64,000 nt of DNA from the NCBI GenBank assembly GCA_973895155.1, contig OZ316896.1, positions 8,742,001 through 8,806,000 of the forward strand. Direction: 5' to 3'. The position numbers and the translations under genes were made by a program. Positions 19,533 to 39,852 of this stretch are shown piece by piece (position 1 is the stretch's first letter; each line of letters begins with the position of its first letter). The notes beneath the pieces were generated by a model. The model did no database searches. It saw only the letters and a program-made list of their open reading frames with translations, and had not been told where the DNA came from. Source of the DNA: Marsupella aquatica (taxonomy: Eukaryota > Marchantiophyta).

Positions 19533-19578
19533 GGGGGGAGGGGGGGTGGGAGCGGGGCTGGGCCGGGGCGGGGCGGGG
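19533..19578 (+). other. G-rich tract, possible G-quadruplex
   Basis: About 46 nt with at least eight runs of three or more G (GGGGGG, GGGGGGG, GGGG and others) separated by one to three bases, in an otherwise AT-rich region. It fits the pattern for intrastrand quadruplexes on the + strand. Confidence 0.6.
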
Positions 19579-19689
19579 AAGGTAAAGGTTTTCAAGGAAT
19601 TACAAAATGAAAAATATAAAGACAAAAATCATTCTTGACTGGTGATACTTTGTGGTTGTTGTTACTCATTTTTTACGCCCTTTTTCTGC

Positions 19690-20177
19690 AATATTTTTTT
19701 CTTAAGAACATCTTGGACGACACCACATCTTTTTTTCTTAACGGCATCTTGGGTGACACCACATTTTTTTCCTTAAACAACAACATCTTGGGTGACACAA
19801 CATTTGTTTTTCTTAATGACATTTTAGATGACATGACATCTTTTTTCTTTATAACATCTTGAATGGGAGACATGACATCTGTTGTTCTCAATGACTTCTT
19901 GGCCGACACAACATTTTTCTTCTCAACAACCTCTTGGCCGACATGACATCTTTTGTTATCACCGACATCTTGGCCAACACGACATCTTTTGTTCTCACAT
20001 CTTGGGCAACACAACATCTTTCTTCTCAACGACCTCTTGGCTGACACGACATCTTTCTTCTCAACAACCTCTTGGCCGACACGACATCTTTATTCTCAAC
20101 AACCTCTTGGCCGACACGACCTCTTTTATTCTCAACGACATCGGGAACGACGTCTTGGCCGTCACGACATCTTTTGT
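19690..20177. repeat. Minisatellite, about 36 bp, about 13 copies
   Basis: Repeats of CTTCTCAACAACCTCTTGG plus CCGACACGACATCTTT run through the interval. Copies in the second half are nearly uniform and those in the first half are diverged. A frame of about 200 codons crosses it but only mirrors the repeat. Confidence 0.85.
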
Positions 20178-21176
20178 GCAACGCACGGGTATTGAGCTAG
20201 TTAATAATAATGATTTGGGAGCTGCCTTTGCTATGCTACAGTCACTGATGGCACCAGACGTGTTTAGCGACCCCACCCTTATTACAATATTCTTTTGTCA
20301 GGGCAACTGCAATCCCTCTCCTGTCTTTGTACCAGTGGGGTCTTGTTTTTCCTTCCTATTCCCACAGCTTGGGAGTGAGATTTACTACCTTGGAGCACTT
20401 TCATGGGACCGGGATTGGGATCGGCAGGGAGTGAGTTTAGCACCCGGTTTAGCAGGAGCTCCCCCCCCCCCCTGGTTCAGTCTGTGACACCCTAATGTAG
20501 CGGCCCTCCATTTTTGACTGCCAAGACTGGCAGTTGTGCGCTCCAGAACCAAGCGGGAGTGAACCAGCCAATTAAGACCAGTCAATGGTTGCACCAGTGA
20601 CAAATTGGACATCTCTGCGTAGGTGACAGTGGGTCCATCTTGCCAGTATTGGATAGCAAGGGTGGAGGGCGCAGTGAAAAACATATGAGTCATCCATGTG
20701 CACTTTCATCCAGTTGCAAAATTAGATTGAAGTTTGTTTGGGTAGTTGAAGTATTACGTCCTAATAAATTGAATCTCACATGTTTATTGGCACTGTTGAC
20801 AGGCACTACACTAAGTCACTAGGGAAAAACAGATAAATTTATTTACCTCCTATTGAAAGCCAAGTGACTCTAATAGATGAGCATAAATTACTCATGGTCA
20901 ATAAAATATCCAGAATATCTAAACCACCAATGCCCAAGGAGTTGGGGGAGGGAAACTAGTCACTTTTTGTTTCTTGTGAGGAACATTATTGACTTAGTAG
21001 GGTGACCTGGATCCACCATGGTTTGAAAATGGATAGTCTCTGTTTAACCATCATTGTGATATGAGCTACAGGTCTCTACCTCCGTCTCTACACTCTTGTA
21101 CTCTACAGAACAATTCAATGTGTTTTTTAAATCTAAGTTTGACTGAGTATAACTAAGTGTGAAACATATGCAAGAG
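20178..21176. other. Non-coding stretch, nothing recognised
   Basis: It has a run of 12 C near 20461 and otherwise no feature. No gene supported. Confidence 0.5.
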
Positions 21177-21354
21177 GGACTTGCTTGATAGGATCCCAAA
21201 ATGAAAATTGTTACTTGATAGAATCCTTCACTGATCCAGATCATTGACTGACCTTGAATGAAGGTAGATTGACTGACCTTGAATGAAGGTACTGAAAAAT
21301 TCAGGGGTCCTATCAAGTAAGGCCATTCATTTTGGGGTCCCATCACGCAAATCC
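21177..21354. mobile_element. MITE-like element with terminal inverted repeats of about 50 bp
   Basis: The left end GGACTTGCTTGATAGGATCC pairs with the reverse complement of the right end, GGATTTGCGTGATGGGACCC. Similarity continues through CCAAAATGAA and TTACTTGATAG for about 50 nt. The centre holds two copies of ACTGACCTTGAATGAAGGTA. A related element lies at 60060-60237. I could not fix a target duplication. Confidence 0.65.
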
Positions 21355-24300
21355 GGCATGTATTCAATGATGAAAATTACAATATATTCCTGACCTAGTA
21401 GGTGCTCTGGAGTAAGGATATTTTCCCGCATGGCTAATTGCCAGGTTCACAGGGGAAAATGTCCGGCCGCCCGAAGAAGGTAAGTTCAGGGAGAATACAA
21501 CGTGGATGTCCCAAAGACAGGGCATTGTGCGCTCAGAGTGTTTGAGTGGGCCCACATTTTACCCGTAGGCTTCACGCATGTGCAGCGTGCATGGGCAAGA
21601 TGACCAGAGTCAATCCTGGGACCTCACTCCTGCAAACGCTGCACTTGAGCCATCACGGCAAATACACCTCGATGTCAATTGTTTTTGAGGCAGACTACTT
21701 AAAGGGAAAAAATTAGTGTTCTTGGTGGGGAAATGACTGCTGTACAAAAGTAGAATGTCTATAATATTGTGGATCTAGTGGATTAAATCTAATCCTTTTT
21801 GTCTCTTTCCTCATGGGCTCCAAGTATGAAAGCCAAAGGGATATGGACTTTCCGTTCTTTAAAATAAGAATTTGGTTGCAATGAAATTCACCTTTTGAAG
21901 AAGTCAAGAAAGTTGCATGAATGAAACACTGTAATGAAGGAACCTGCCAAAAAGGTTGGATCACAAAATGGAATGAGGCAGCAGCCAATTCGCCCTTCAC
22001 TAATTTCCAGTGCACTGTGAGGGCGACCCATACACCCCGCTGCCTTACCTGTCTGTCCGAGCTGCCCGGCGCCTGCCTACTATGAAGAAAAGAGTGTATT
22101 ATGTGTTTCTGTGCATACACAGAGGTGTTCGGACTACTTTACACTAATTTCAGTGCTGGGATGGAAAATGATCTCAATAGTTGGCACAGCAACACAATAC
22201 ATAAAGCTGACTAGTTCCATGGTAACATAGTAACTGTTTATTACTAAGTTATGCTAAAATCACCCCAACTTTCTTAAGTTTCCCCCAAAACTTATTTAAT
22301 TAGTAAGCTACCCCCATGGAGCCATCCTAGTTGCACATTCCAACTATGTGACTTGTTTATGGCCATGTGATTCCTTGCAAGGGGGCAACTAATTAATTAA
22401 ATGAGTTAAGGGGGCACCTTACTATTGTTGTTCAATTTTGTGGGTGAGATATAAAGAATTAAACACTATACTATCCAATCCTGCCCATTCTGAGTGATAG
22501 CCTTTTTATGGAATGTCATCTAGGTGGGAAGAAATCATGGTCATTTTTTAGGAAAGTGTTTTATGTCTCCCTTTGATTGTCCAAAAATATCTCACATGCG
22601 TCTTTTGTGTTGAGCTCACCATCTGTGCCTCACCCTCCATGCCTCACCCTCACCCTCCAGGTGCAACTCAAGGGCTTGTGCACATAGAACATAGTAAATC
22701 TCATAAATTTGACCATGTATGCATCTCCCTTGCTAATTGTGTCACTCAATGGTATTGCACTTGTAGAACACATAAAATCTCATTTGGCCAGGAAACAGGC
22801 ACACAGGCCCAAAGTGGGATAAGCACTTTGGCAGAGCGGGGTGGGCATGTGCGAGTCCCCATTCTGGTAAATTTGAAAAATGTCGAGCATCTCCAAATGC
22901 TGACCTGGCCTGTGAGGACTGCCTTGGTTGCTTGTTATCCCGGTGTAAAGGCAGGCAGGCAGGGCACAATGGCAGGCCAGCTACTAGACAAGTGAGCGGG
23001 GGAGGGCGGGCGTGTATTGTTGGTATTGTTGGAGTGACAACCAATGGGTGGTAACTAACATACTAACCATTCATTCTCCAAATTTTGCAATGTTCCTTGG
23101 ATCATTTGTCTGGAGCCCCACCAGGAGCCCCTCGTCCTGCAGTCATAAACTTGGTGGGTGTCCTAAGTACTCCCATAGACATAATTGGGCTCCCACAACA
23201 AATAAATGATTTTAAGTAAGTTTTTGGCACCTGGCCATAAAAATAAATTTGACCCAAAAACGGTGGGAATGGAAAAAACATGTCTCCCGAAATGGGAAGG
23301 AATCAAACTCCGGACACTTACTTTACAAGAGGCTTGAAAACTTTTATATGAGGTGAAAGGCCCTGGAAAAATGTGTTCTCTGTTGAGTAATGGCCAGCAC
23401 ATGTTTTGGCTAGGTGTCAACCAAAGATTAGAAAAAGTAGACTGAGAAAATTCTTCTTGGCTGGGAAAAATAAAAATGTAAGCCTGTAAAGCTGGAAACA
23501 AGTTAAAATAACTTTTCTATATCTTTTTGGTCAAACATTCAAGTGAACGTACCTTTCTCCATCGTAGGTAGCAAACCAAGCTAAGGGTATGGTACTACTA
23601 CTATGACTATTAGTGACGTAATATAGCAACAGTGGACTCAGACACTACAGCCTGAAAAGCTGTAAATTAGGTCAGATACCCTCTAAAACCTGATTTCTGT
23701 CAAAATATATAGGCCTCAAATACCTATATGGGCAATGTGAGAGCATAATACCAGACAACGAGAAAACAGATTTAAAAAACGCTATTTTGCAGGTAAGTAT
23801 TATAATGGCCACCTGCAAAGTCTGGAAGTGACTAAGTCTAAGCCAAATACCAATAAGGGAAGATGTGGATTTAGAAAACCTTCTTTGGGCACTTCCAAAG
23901 TCTGGAAAACAAGTTATGTCAAAGAAAATTTTCTTGATAAAGATCACAAACCAAGATATAATTATGACCTACCACTACACTTGTTAGGGGGTCTCAAACC
24001 TCAAAATTTGATGTAAGGAACTTAGTAGCTAAACTACCACTAGCCACAAAACCTGGATCCATCAGGTTTCACCATCAATATTACCATTTTATTCAAATGT
24101 GGAGCAAAATGGCACGGGAGAGGAAAAAAGTGGAATGTGAAAAGGTGAGAAATCTTTACGGACCCCCATTAGGGGTCTCTTGCAAATTCTCTGCCATGAG
24201 ATTGCGCCACATCACCGCAACCAGCCACAAACAGGAATGATCCTACTTTTAACAATAACAAATGTGCACATTCCTGTTTGTGGCAGAAGCAACGTAATTT

Positions 24301-24532
24301 TTTGGGCGCCATGCCGTAAATATTAAACGTAAAAGAAACCAAAATACAGAGGAAGAGATGTCATTTAGTAAAACAAAGTTACCATTTTGATGTTTGTCAA
24401 AAATATATGAGTGTTTTATATCAAAATGCTTGTATTTTTTAATTGTTTGCAAGTTTGAAAAAAGCAATTGATAAAAATGTACATAGTTAAAACCCCTTTG
24501 GCTTCACATTGTAAAACTAAATAATAAATTTC
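21355..24532. other. Non-coding stretch, nothing recognised
   Basis: Short open frames only (up to 140 codons) with no domain. Near 23300-24000 short blocks recur (for example TTTGG and AAAGTCTGGAA) but no unit can be defined. Confidence 0.5.
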
Positions 24533-24995
24533 CTTAGTACTTGATAAAATCTGCCAATGTTTGATTCATTGGAAAACTCAAGATCAAGATTTAGAAACTT
24601 GTGAACTCTTTAGTAATGTCTTGATAAAATCTCTCAATGTCACACTCATTGGAAAGCTAGAGTAAAATTAAAAACTCATCATCTCCTTAGTACTTGACAA
24701 AATCTATCAATGTTAGGTTCATTGGAAAGCTAGAGAAATTTAGATACTCATGATCTCTCTATTTCTTACAAATAATCTCAATGTCACACATTTGAAAGCC
24801 TCTTGATCTCTTGAGTACCGTGACAAAATCTGACATGAAATTTGTCAATGTCGGACTCAATGTTGGAAAGCTAAAAGAATTCATGAACTCATGATCAAAA
24901 TTTCTTATATTCACACTCATTGGAAAGACAAAGAAATTCAAAAACTCATATGGAACTTGACAAAATTTGTCAATTTGAGGCTCATTGGAAACCCT
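24533..24995. repeat. Tandem repeat of about 80 bp, six degenerate copies
   Basis: Units have the order CTTAGTACTTGACAAAATCT, CAATGT, CATTGGAAAGCTAG and AGAAACTCATGATCTC. Copies begin near 24533, 24613, 24690, 24770, 24820 and 24955, with several partial ones. Confidence 0.7.
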
Positions 24996-26099
24996 TTCTT
25001 GATTAAGAGATATCACAATCTTGTCACCATCACAAACTTAGCCGCTACAAATTGATTTCTTTGATTACGTCGCCATCGTTGTCCACAACGCTTGCTTCTC
25101 GGCTTGAATTGTTCACATCTCTTAGATAGTCTTCAACTAAAGCTCACTCTGAACACAGGTTGACGCCAAATGCAGTTTCTATGTCAAAGAAACAATTGTT
25201 GGCTTCCCCTCACACCATAGCTTTCTTAAATAAAAATAACTACAAATCCTTTGTGTGAAGTGATGACTCGTTTGTTTTGTGTGTTCTTCCCACCGAATCG
25301 ACAAACTCTCTTTTGCCAAAGCTGAGTGTTGTGCTCCAATCTGTCTTGTGGCGATAATGCTCAATGTAACTCACAAACAATCAATCAAGAATGGTTGAAA
25401 GATGATTTCTCCAATGTGTAAGCAAAACCTATTAAAAAACTTAATTCCTCCACATTCAACCTTCCGTTTGATAAATCTCTACCTTTTGAGCATTTGTTTT
25501 TGTACGAGCACACACCAACACCATCGGGAGACTCAAAACCGTTGGTTACCGCCTTGATGAAAATTAATTTCACTTAATCATACACACATTCCTTGGATGA
25601 ACATGGGGGTCCACGGATTAATTGACACTTAATTCCACTTTTATATGGCTAGTGGCAATTTAAGGTTCCTAATAGAAATAGTGTGGATTCATAATCAATA
25701 CTTTTTTGCTATAAAGATTTATCATATGCCATGACCATAAGTCATTATAGAATCTAGTGAAAAAATACTTTTACATAGTCCTTTGAAAAACTATAATGAT
25801 TATTTATGGCCAAAAACAATCATCTGTGACTTTGAAGCTTCCTAAACAAGCCCATTTATAGCAGGGGCATAAATTGTACGGACTACCTAAATACATGCCA
25901 CATAAGGATTAGATTAAAAGGAACACGATAAGAATACTTTGCTTGCAGTGGTGCTTTGACACACCCGGCTAGTGTGATTGATTATAGGGCGTGTCAAAAC
26001 ACCTCCATTAGGGAGATAGGGCCAAGGACATAAAAATATTTTATAACCAATACATAAATCTATACAGGTTACCTAAATACATATCTTATATATAAAGTG
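24996..26099. other. Non-coding stretch
   Basis: No gene seen. Near 25980-26010 the sequence AGGGCGTGTCAAAACACC is the reverse complement of the CACGCCCTATA motif found by the dispersed repeats near 26.42, 26.82 and 37.6 kb. Confidence 0.5.
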
Positions 26100-26422
26100 C
26101 TAAGGGAAACTAGAGTTAGGTCTAGGCTTTTAGAGTGAAGACTGTAGACCTTGACTCTAGGGCATCACCATAATATATGTACATAGAAAGAAAGATGTTA
26201 TGATAAGTACAATTGTTAAAATGATGGGGTTAATGGTTTTCTTTATCATTTCATTAAGATTCAAAGAATGAGAATAGAAAATATATTTTGTTGACACTTT
26301 CATTATACTCTCTTCTATTCAAGTTCAAAGAAAGGGTAATAGGGCTAAACCTATAAAAACTTGAGTCCAAAAAATTTCAGCCATAAGCCTATCGTTATAT
26401 CTCTACTATGACACTCCTCTGA
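26100..26422. mobile_element. Copy of the GTCTAGAG dispersed repeat
   Basis: This copy keeps in one piece the two parts that flank the retrotransposon at 4411-4608 and 15364-15500, in reverse orientation. It has the TAGAGTGAAG-N2-TGTAGACC block, ATGTACATAGAAAG, AAAATGATGGGG, TTTATCATTTCATTAAG and CTATTCAAGTTCAAAGAAAGG. ACACGCCC lies at its right edge. No coding capacity. Confidence 0.6.
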
Positions 26423-26845
26423 CACGCCCTTATATATTAGGGGGACTCAAATATCGGGCCGGGAGAGTTTTGCAGCCGCCCGAGTTAGGTTCGGGTGGAT
26501 ACGGCCTGAAAATGTGCGGGAGACCCTTAGGCTAGCCCGCACACTCTGACCGCGGCATTTCAGAAACACCTGGGGACAGACTCCCGTAGTCACTTTTTCC
26601 CCCCGGAGTGTCACATTACGGACATAAAATAATTGCGGTGACAAAGATTCCTTCCCCCGTTATACTTGCCCGCAGGACACCTCACGGGCAAAAGTAACCT
26701 CCCGGGAACACACATGACAGCCCCATATTTGAGACCCCCTATTATAAGGATTTGAGACCCCCTATTATACAGGGTGCCACTCATAAGACTATTCTTACAT
26801 CTCCTTTGACACCCCTTTGGCACGCCCTAATATATCATACAGGCT

Positions 26846-26887
26846 GATACCCCGTTAGTGATACCCCGTTAGTGATACCCCGTTAGT
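26846..26887. repeat. 14-bp tandem repeat, three perfect copies
   Basis: GATACCCCGTTAGT is repeated three times without change. Just upstream, GATTTGAGACCCCCTATTATA is present twice in near-identical form. Confidence 0.85.
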
Positions 26888-26999
26888 TTGAAAATTTAGT
26901 ATACACGGGTGATAGGAGTAGCAGACCCCTGGTTAGGTGTTTCGTGGACAGGGCGTTCCAACGGGGAACTTCCGCTGCAGCATACCTGCTTTGGACTGT

Positions 27000-28641
27000 G
27001 GTGCCAATGCTACCCTGGTGGTGGACCAGACTCCACAGAGAGAGAGAGAGACGAGAGGCGAGGAGGGGTGCGGCAGCACGGCAGAAGGGGGAGACGAGAA
27101 AATAATAATAATAATAATAGATGGATTGACGAAGACCTTTTTTCCGCCCTGCTGCTGCCTCTGCGGCTCTAGATGTCGATAGAAAGAAACGAGGCTCGAA
27201 GCGAGCGAGCGAGCAGCGAAGACGCGGGGCGAGCAGAGGAGTAGTAGCAGAAGAGTTGAATAATGTTGAAGGCAAGGAGCAGGAAGGCAGGGGAGGGCGA
27301 GGAGGAGGAGGAGTACGACAACGAACGGTAGGAACACGGAAAACGGAGTTGAAATCTGAGTAGTTCGAGACACTGTGAGGCAGGATCGGGGAAGAAATAG
27401 TGAGGGAGTGAGGGAGGCGGGGGAGTTGACGAGAGACGGAGGAGGAGGAGGAGGAGAGAAGTAGAAGAAGGAAGTTCGTCTTCTGTCTGTCCGGGTTTGG
27501 CGAGAGTATGTTGGATGATGAGGGAGAGAGAATAGGCTAAACAAACAGAGTATGTATTTATGTATGGGTTCTGGGTCCGCTGCACTGATGAGCCAGTCGT
27601 CGATCGATTTCATGATTGACATCAGCAACTCCGCGTCGGTGTTGTTCGCTTCTGTTTACCCTCCTCGCACAACCACCAGCACCACCGCCGTGACCAGCAC
27701 CAGCACCTGGCGCCGAAGCATGATGTGCGTATGCTACGTGTTCCGTTCCGAGGTGCTTTGTCTCGTCTGAGTTGGCGGCATCGGTGCTCTGCAGGTTTGT
27801 TTTGCTTCTCACTGAAGTTCACTGATGAGTTACTGCCGTCCCGAGTTCCTCGTTGTGCAGTCATTAGCCAATTCTTCACCCGCCTTGGCTTTCCGGCGAG
27901 TAGGCGAGCACAAGTTTGTTCCTTGTCTGTCTGATCCAGGGATCGAATTTTGGACAGGAAGGGTCAGAATCAGCTGTAGTCTAGGTTTTCGACTGGCCTA
28001 TCGGCGCTACTGATTTTTCAAAATAAAGGGTTAAGCTCATCTCTCTGATCTGTTTTCTCTTTTTTCCCTCCCTCTCCCTTCTGAAGACAAATTTTGTGCC
28101 TTCATCTTCCGTGGGAGCTCTTCGGACCGTGCATCGCATCTCTTGAGGCAAGGTGTCTACTTTCAGTCTGATCTTCCACTCGTCTCCCGTGCTGGTATCT
28201 TGATGTATGGTCATGGATCGTGGTTCGAGATACGCAGGCTGACACATGGCGACTGTTTCCCCTGTGGTTGTTTTGTTTTTCAGTGGATGGATTCCCCGTG
28301 CTTTTCATGTACTGAAGGCGAGCTTGGAAAGTGGCGATGATGTTGGCCTCGAACGACCAATCCGATGTGGAATCTAGATCATGGTCTGTAGGAAGCTGTC
28401 CGCTGGCCTGACTTGAAACTGATGGAGAACAGGATCTTCCACGGGTGTGGTGTACTGCTGGATTTGGTTTTAGCGAGGGACCAACGTTTAACCATGTAGG
28501 TCTTAGAATGGCTGCGAGTGGCAGTGTTTCAGGTTCTCAATTTCAACGAGGGGGGCCCCCTGGGGAGAAGTTTCTCAATAGCCGACGCAGTTGGCTGGCA
28601 CGGTGAAAAACCCGCGAGCAATCTGGAAGCAGGGCAGGGCC
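27000..28641 (+). promoter_or_regulatory. Upstream and 5' leader region of the PI4K beta gene
   Basis: Non-coding sequence before the kinase start. It has a GAGAGAGA run near 27036, an (AAT)n run near 27100, purine-rich blocks (GAGGAGGAGGAGGAG near 27300 and 27440) and then more mixed sequence resembling an untranslated leader. Frames of up to 231 codons on the minus strand are the Ser/Leu/Pro shadow of the purine-rich + strand. No TATA box or leader intron can be placed with confidence. Confidence 0.4.
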
Positions 28642-35620
<6,979 letters not shown>

Positions 35621-35898
35621 TTCGATCTGAATTGTAGATCCCTCCTTCACATTTCAGAATTGATCAGGCTTCGTGATGCATATTCACATCCTGTGAAAGG
35701 TAATGTTTTTATATACATAGGTTATCTCTTGTACCCTATTATGCTTGGTCAAGTCAACATTTGACAAATCCTCGCATAATGTTATTGTTCAGTAGGCAAG
35801 GTTACGGAAACTGATATGTTCGTGGAATTCCACGCTGTAGATTCGCAGATTAATGACAGACAGGATTGGTAGAGGCTCGGAGATTGTAAACTTCAAAG

Positions 35899-35904
35899 AA
35901 TAAA
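35899..35904 (+). terminator. Polyadenylation signal candidate of the PI4K beta gene
   Basis: AATAAA lies 279 bases after the stop codon and is followed by a T/G-rich stretch (GCTTTGTTCTTGTTCTCTG). Position and context fit, but plant signals are loose. Confidence 0.45.
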
Positions 35905-37597
35905 GCTTTGTTCTTGTTCTCTGATTTGCAGAATTGATGTTCCTTGGATTTTGGCTGTCCTGTCAAATTCACGGGAACCCTCGCACACGCGAAAGTGGTC
36001 CTGCTCAGTTGATCTTATAGGATTACATAGCATTCCTGTTTGGCGTGGGTGCTTCAGATCAAAGTATTGTCTAGCTTAAAGAATGTCATGATAAGTATGT
36101 GAGACTGGAAGCTACTAACCCTTAATTGGTTGACACGAGGGCTTGAGCTCCGACCCTGACGGTCTTTGTGTTGTGTATACCTAAATTTTCTTGTAACAAG
36201 TACATATTTTCAGTTGTATAGATCCTGGATTTGTTGTAGGACTAGTGTGCAGTTTGGAGAAGTTTCAGATCATTTGAGTGCAAAGCCTTTTGATATCTAA
36301 GCCACACAGGGGATAAGTGGCTATCAGATATCATGCACCAATGTACCAAAATTAATTCTCTTTTATGTGGAGGTACAGTTAGATGCCTGCAGTGGTTGCG
36401 GCAATCAAGGGTGGATTTGGTATCTGAAATTGTGAGTTTTTCACGTCATGAGATCAAGTTTATGATTCATGAAATTGACCAAAATTCATTGCAGTCTTCA
36501 AATGCTAGAGTTGGATGAGAGAGCCGGGCTTGCCTATCATGGTTGTCGTGCAGTAATATGATGGTGGAGTGTCTTCCAAAGTGGATGTAGACGACTGCAT
36601 TTTCCTTACGTTGGAAAAGATCAGAATTATAGAGATGACAGTGGAAGGAGGATAGTCTGCGGGTTGCAGAACAGTATCTTCACAGGTCTGGGTTCAACTT
36701 GTATTCATTTCCAGTGAAATGAACAAAATGCAGTTATACATCCTACTGAGACATAGTACTTATCATATTCTTGGCACCGACTTCGGCAAATCTTTAAAAG
36801 TTTTACTGATCGTTATGTAGCATGAGCCAGAGCATTGTACTTTTCACGGCCTAATCAGCTTATCGGCGAAACTTAGCTGAGGGACGTGACTGGTTTCAGT
36901 GAAAGTATACAGTTGATAAGGCGTCATGGGACATATCCAGGTCACCAGGGAAATTGAAACAGGATGGCGAGACTTCACAGCCTTGAGACTAATTATGCCT
37001 TCCCTCTGACAACAGTCAAAATGATCGAAAGGCTGTGGATTTGAATACAGAACAATAGAAGGGTGTATGATGAGGACAATCATGGTCTACATGAAGTGTT
37101 CACTGTCAGAGCCTTGGTCCACACTTTGTAAATTTGTGACCTCGTGCGGATTTCTACAATATGTCTCTTCTAGTCAACAGGGGTCAATGATCTTCATAGC
37201 TGAGAAAGGTTGGGACTAAATTGGCCTTCTTCATCTCAGCTAGACCATGGGATTAACTATGCAGGCCCTGCCCATGGTGACGCTCGCCTTATAGACTGGT
37301 CTTTATCATGATTTCTATCAGCAATCGAGTTACAAACCATAGGAGTTCTGGTCCTGTGCACGAGATGGACTATCCTTGAGTACAATTCTTAAGGGGGGGC
37401 GGGAGGTGGGATATTTTTCAATGACCAATAATGATAGGGAATCTCACTCTCTCCGACACATAAGTACACTATTGCATGCTTAGCAAAGCTGGGTAGAAGG
37501 GGATCATCCTCGAGTTTAATTGATTCTTGGGGCGGGGGGATATGATTGATTGGAATGACCAGTAAGTTTACTAATCAAGCGTGATGCAAAACTACTG
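35905..37597. other. Non-coding stretch, nothing recognised
   Basis: Follows the kinase gene. Its first part may be extended untranslated sequence. Two G-rich runs (near 37391 and 37532) are flanked by related text (TACAATTCTTAAGGGGGGG and TTTAATTGATTCTTGGGGC), suggesting a local duplication. Confidence 0.45.
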
Positions 37598-37990
37598 TCA
37601 CGCCCTATACTATGGAGTGAAGGCTCTAGACAGTATACTCTGGAGTGAAGGCTCTAGACAGTTCTCCACAACTTCACTCTAGACAGTATTCTCTGGAGTG
37701 AAGCCTCTAGACAGTTTTCCACAACTTTCACTCTAGACAGTTCTCCACAACAAAAAAATGGACAGTGACTTGAAGTAAGGACAAAAATGACAGTGAGGGT
37801 TGGCAAAAAACAAGAATGTGGGGAATGACAAACAAAAGTGACATTGACTCCAAATAAGGACAAACTGATAATGACTCTAAATAATAACTAAACTTGAAAT
37901 TAGGTGGACAAAAAACAAGGATGGGGCAAAGATGAAAGGGAAATAACATACTTCTATTTATGTTCAAGGACAGAGTAATCAGGCTACCAT
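37598..37990. mobile_element. Expanded copy of the GTCTAGAG dispersed repeat
   Basis: It begins with CACGCCCTATACTATGGAGTGAAGGCTCTAGACAG. The block GGAGTGAAGGCTCTAGACAGT is present three times in tandem, with ACTCTAGACAGTTCTCCACAAC between. The far end has TCTATTTATGTTCAAGGACAGAGTAATC, matching the end of the 26.1-26.4 kb copy. It is an internally duplicated member of that family. Confidence 0.6.
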
Positions 37991-39774
37991 AGTGATGCAA
38001 ACTCTCTCCCTCTCCCTCATATAAGTACACTACACTAGACTAAGTGAAAATGGGACACATGTTATGGATTAATTTCAATTTCAAAGTCTTACATATGTCC
38101 TTTGAAGTCAGACCTAAGCTCAAGTCATAAGTGGGGATCAAATGAATGATTAGAAAGCATAGTGAACAAAAGGTTTGGGACGGAGATCCCATCTGAGCTC
38201 ATAGCTCATCAGACTGACATAGCATATTTGTGTGGGCAAGAAGACACACCCCACCCTCCCTCTTTTAACATGGAGGGATGCCACCGCTTTCCATTAGGCC
38301 CCTTCCCCATTGTGGTCAACAAGCTAGGATCATCCTGGAGTTGTAAACCTTCTGTTCTTAAACCTCTGGTGTACTTTCTCTGGTGTGCTTGGCTTGGGGC
38401 TATGAGACTTTGGCCACACCTCCCACTGTAGCTCAGGGGATTATAAGACTTGGTTGAAAGTGTCTGGTGGAAATAAGGCTAAAATATTCAGGGTAACAGC
38501 TCTTAGAGCATCTCAACCGTTGCTTTCAGGAGTTTCCCTCAACTTTTCCCAAAACCCTTCCCCACCAGTGCCTCCATCCAATAAATTATTGCGGCGACCA
38601 CAATAATTTCAACCTCGCAACCTCCAGTTTCTATGAGATAGGCGGTCAACATGCAGTGCCCCTCCCCTAACCTGCAAATCGATCAACGGTGATGAAGCCA
38701 ACATTTAGAACAGCAGGCGGAATCCCGACGACCTGCTCGAAAACCTGCCTTTGCGGGATTGAGATGGCGGTTGATTTTAGGCAAGACAGGTGGGGTTCTA
38801 CAAGCTTTTACAGGCTATAGGCTTTGAGGGATGCCATCTATGGCCGCAAACAGACCCGTTTAGAGGTTTGCGGCCACTGCTCCCCTGGAGATGCTCTTAG
38901 GGATTACTGCCTGTAAGAGCTTTCCCACCTGTGTTCGCCAAACAGTGCATCATTGGGCTGTTTGCAAGCCAGTTCAGGAAGGGTCCAATGCACTGCACCA
39001 TTGGTTCCGACTTCCATCATACACCAAGTGAGCGGAGGTCGACTGTTCACACCAAGAGAAAAGCTGAAGCACATCTTTGCAGTCTTGGCGCTGCAGAGAA
39101 GTCTGAGAAAAAATGACGCAGCCAATCACAGCCGTCAATTGATCTTGGCAGGCTATGTGCCGCTATGTCCTGGAGCGCACACTACCAACCTCGGCAGTCA
39201 AAATGGAGGGCTGCAATATTAGGGCGTCTCAAACTTCTCCTTTCTGTCTCCTGTCGTGGTCAGTGACAAATTCCCAGGAAAAGCTACAGACATAAATGTG
39301 TGTTGGCACACTCTTGACCTGTGACCAAAACAAGTAGTTTCAGGCATAATTTTTTTTTCCCACAATTTCAAGGTTTGAGATGGCCTATTGGGATCATGTT
39401 GCAACCTGGGCACAATGGGGGTTCAAAAACTGGGCCGTGTAGGCTTCTCCCACTAAAGTTGCTCCCGGCCTGACCCAATAGCAGACCAGTGGGAGTGCTC
39501 CTGACCCCTTCAGGGCATGGGTTCTACCCTTTGCAGGAATGGGGTACGAGGTGGCAAAGGGGGTGAATGGAACCGAGGCCTGGCCCCTCCCGCCCCCACA
39601 AGGGACCCAGAATTGGCAGCATTGTAGGCGAGGGTTTAAGAAGGGTTTGGCAGGGCGTAACAAGAAGCGAGAGAGAGCCCCACAGATTGAGTCCCATTGC
39701 GTTAAGCTAGTGAGATTCCGAGGTGAGAGCAATTTGCAGCGGGGTGGTTGTTTGGCTATCGCGCAATTGGGCAC
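37991..39774. other. Non-coding stretch, nothing recognised
   Basis: Intergenic. Open frames (up to 126 codons on the minus strand, 39394-39774) show no family features and lie just before the RPAC1 leader, so they are not called. Confidence 0.5.
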
Positions 39775-39852
39775 CCTTTCTCTCTCTCTCTCTGAGCTCT
39801 GAGCTCTTACTCTCCGAGCTCGTTCTGTGTTTGTTTCAGTAAGAGTGGAACG
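39775..39852 (+). promoter_or_regulatory. CT-rich leader of the RPAC1 gene
   Basis: CCTTTCTCTCTCTCTCTCT followed by GAGCTCTGAGCTC and further T/C-rich sequence runs up to the start codon. CT-rich leaders are common in plant housekeeping genes. No TATA box is visible nearby. Confidence 0.5.

Noticed and set aside
19882-20487. Frame of 201 codons
   Set aside because: It mostly translates the 36-bp minisatellite; no domain or conserved start.
22825-22870. tRNA-like boxes TGGCAGAGCGG and GTGCGAGTCCC
   Set aside because: The spacing of the two boxes is too short for a tRNA and no cloverleaf forms.
26933-27628. Frame of 231 codons on the minus strand
   Set aside because: Low-complexity Ser/Leu/Pro shadow of a purine-rich leader upstream of PI4K beta.
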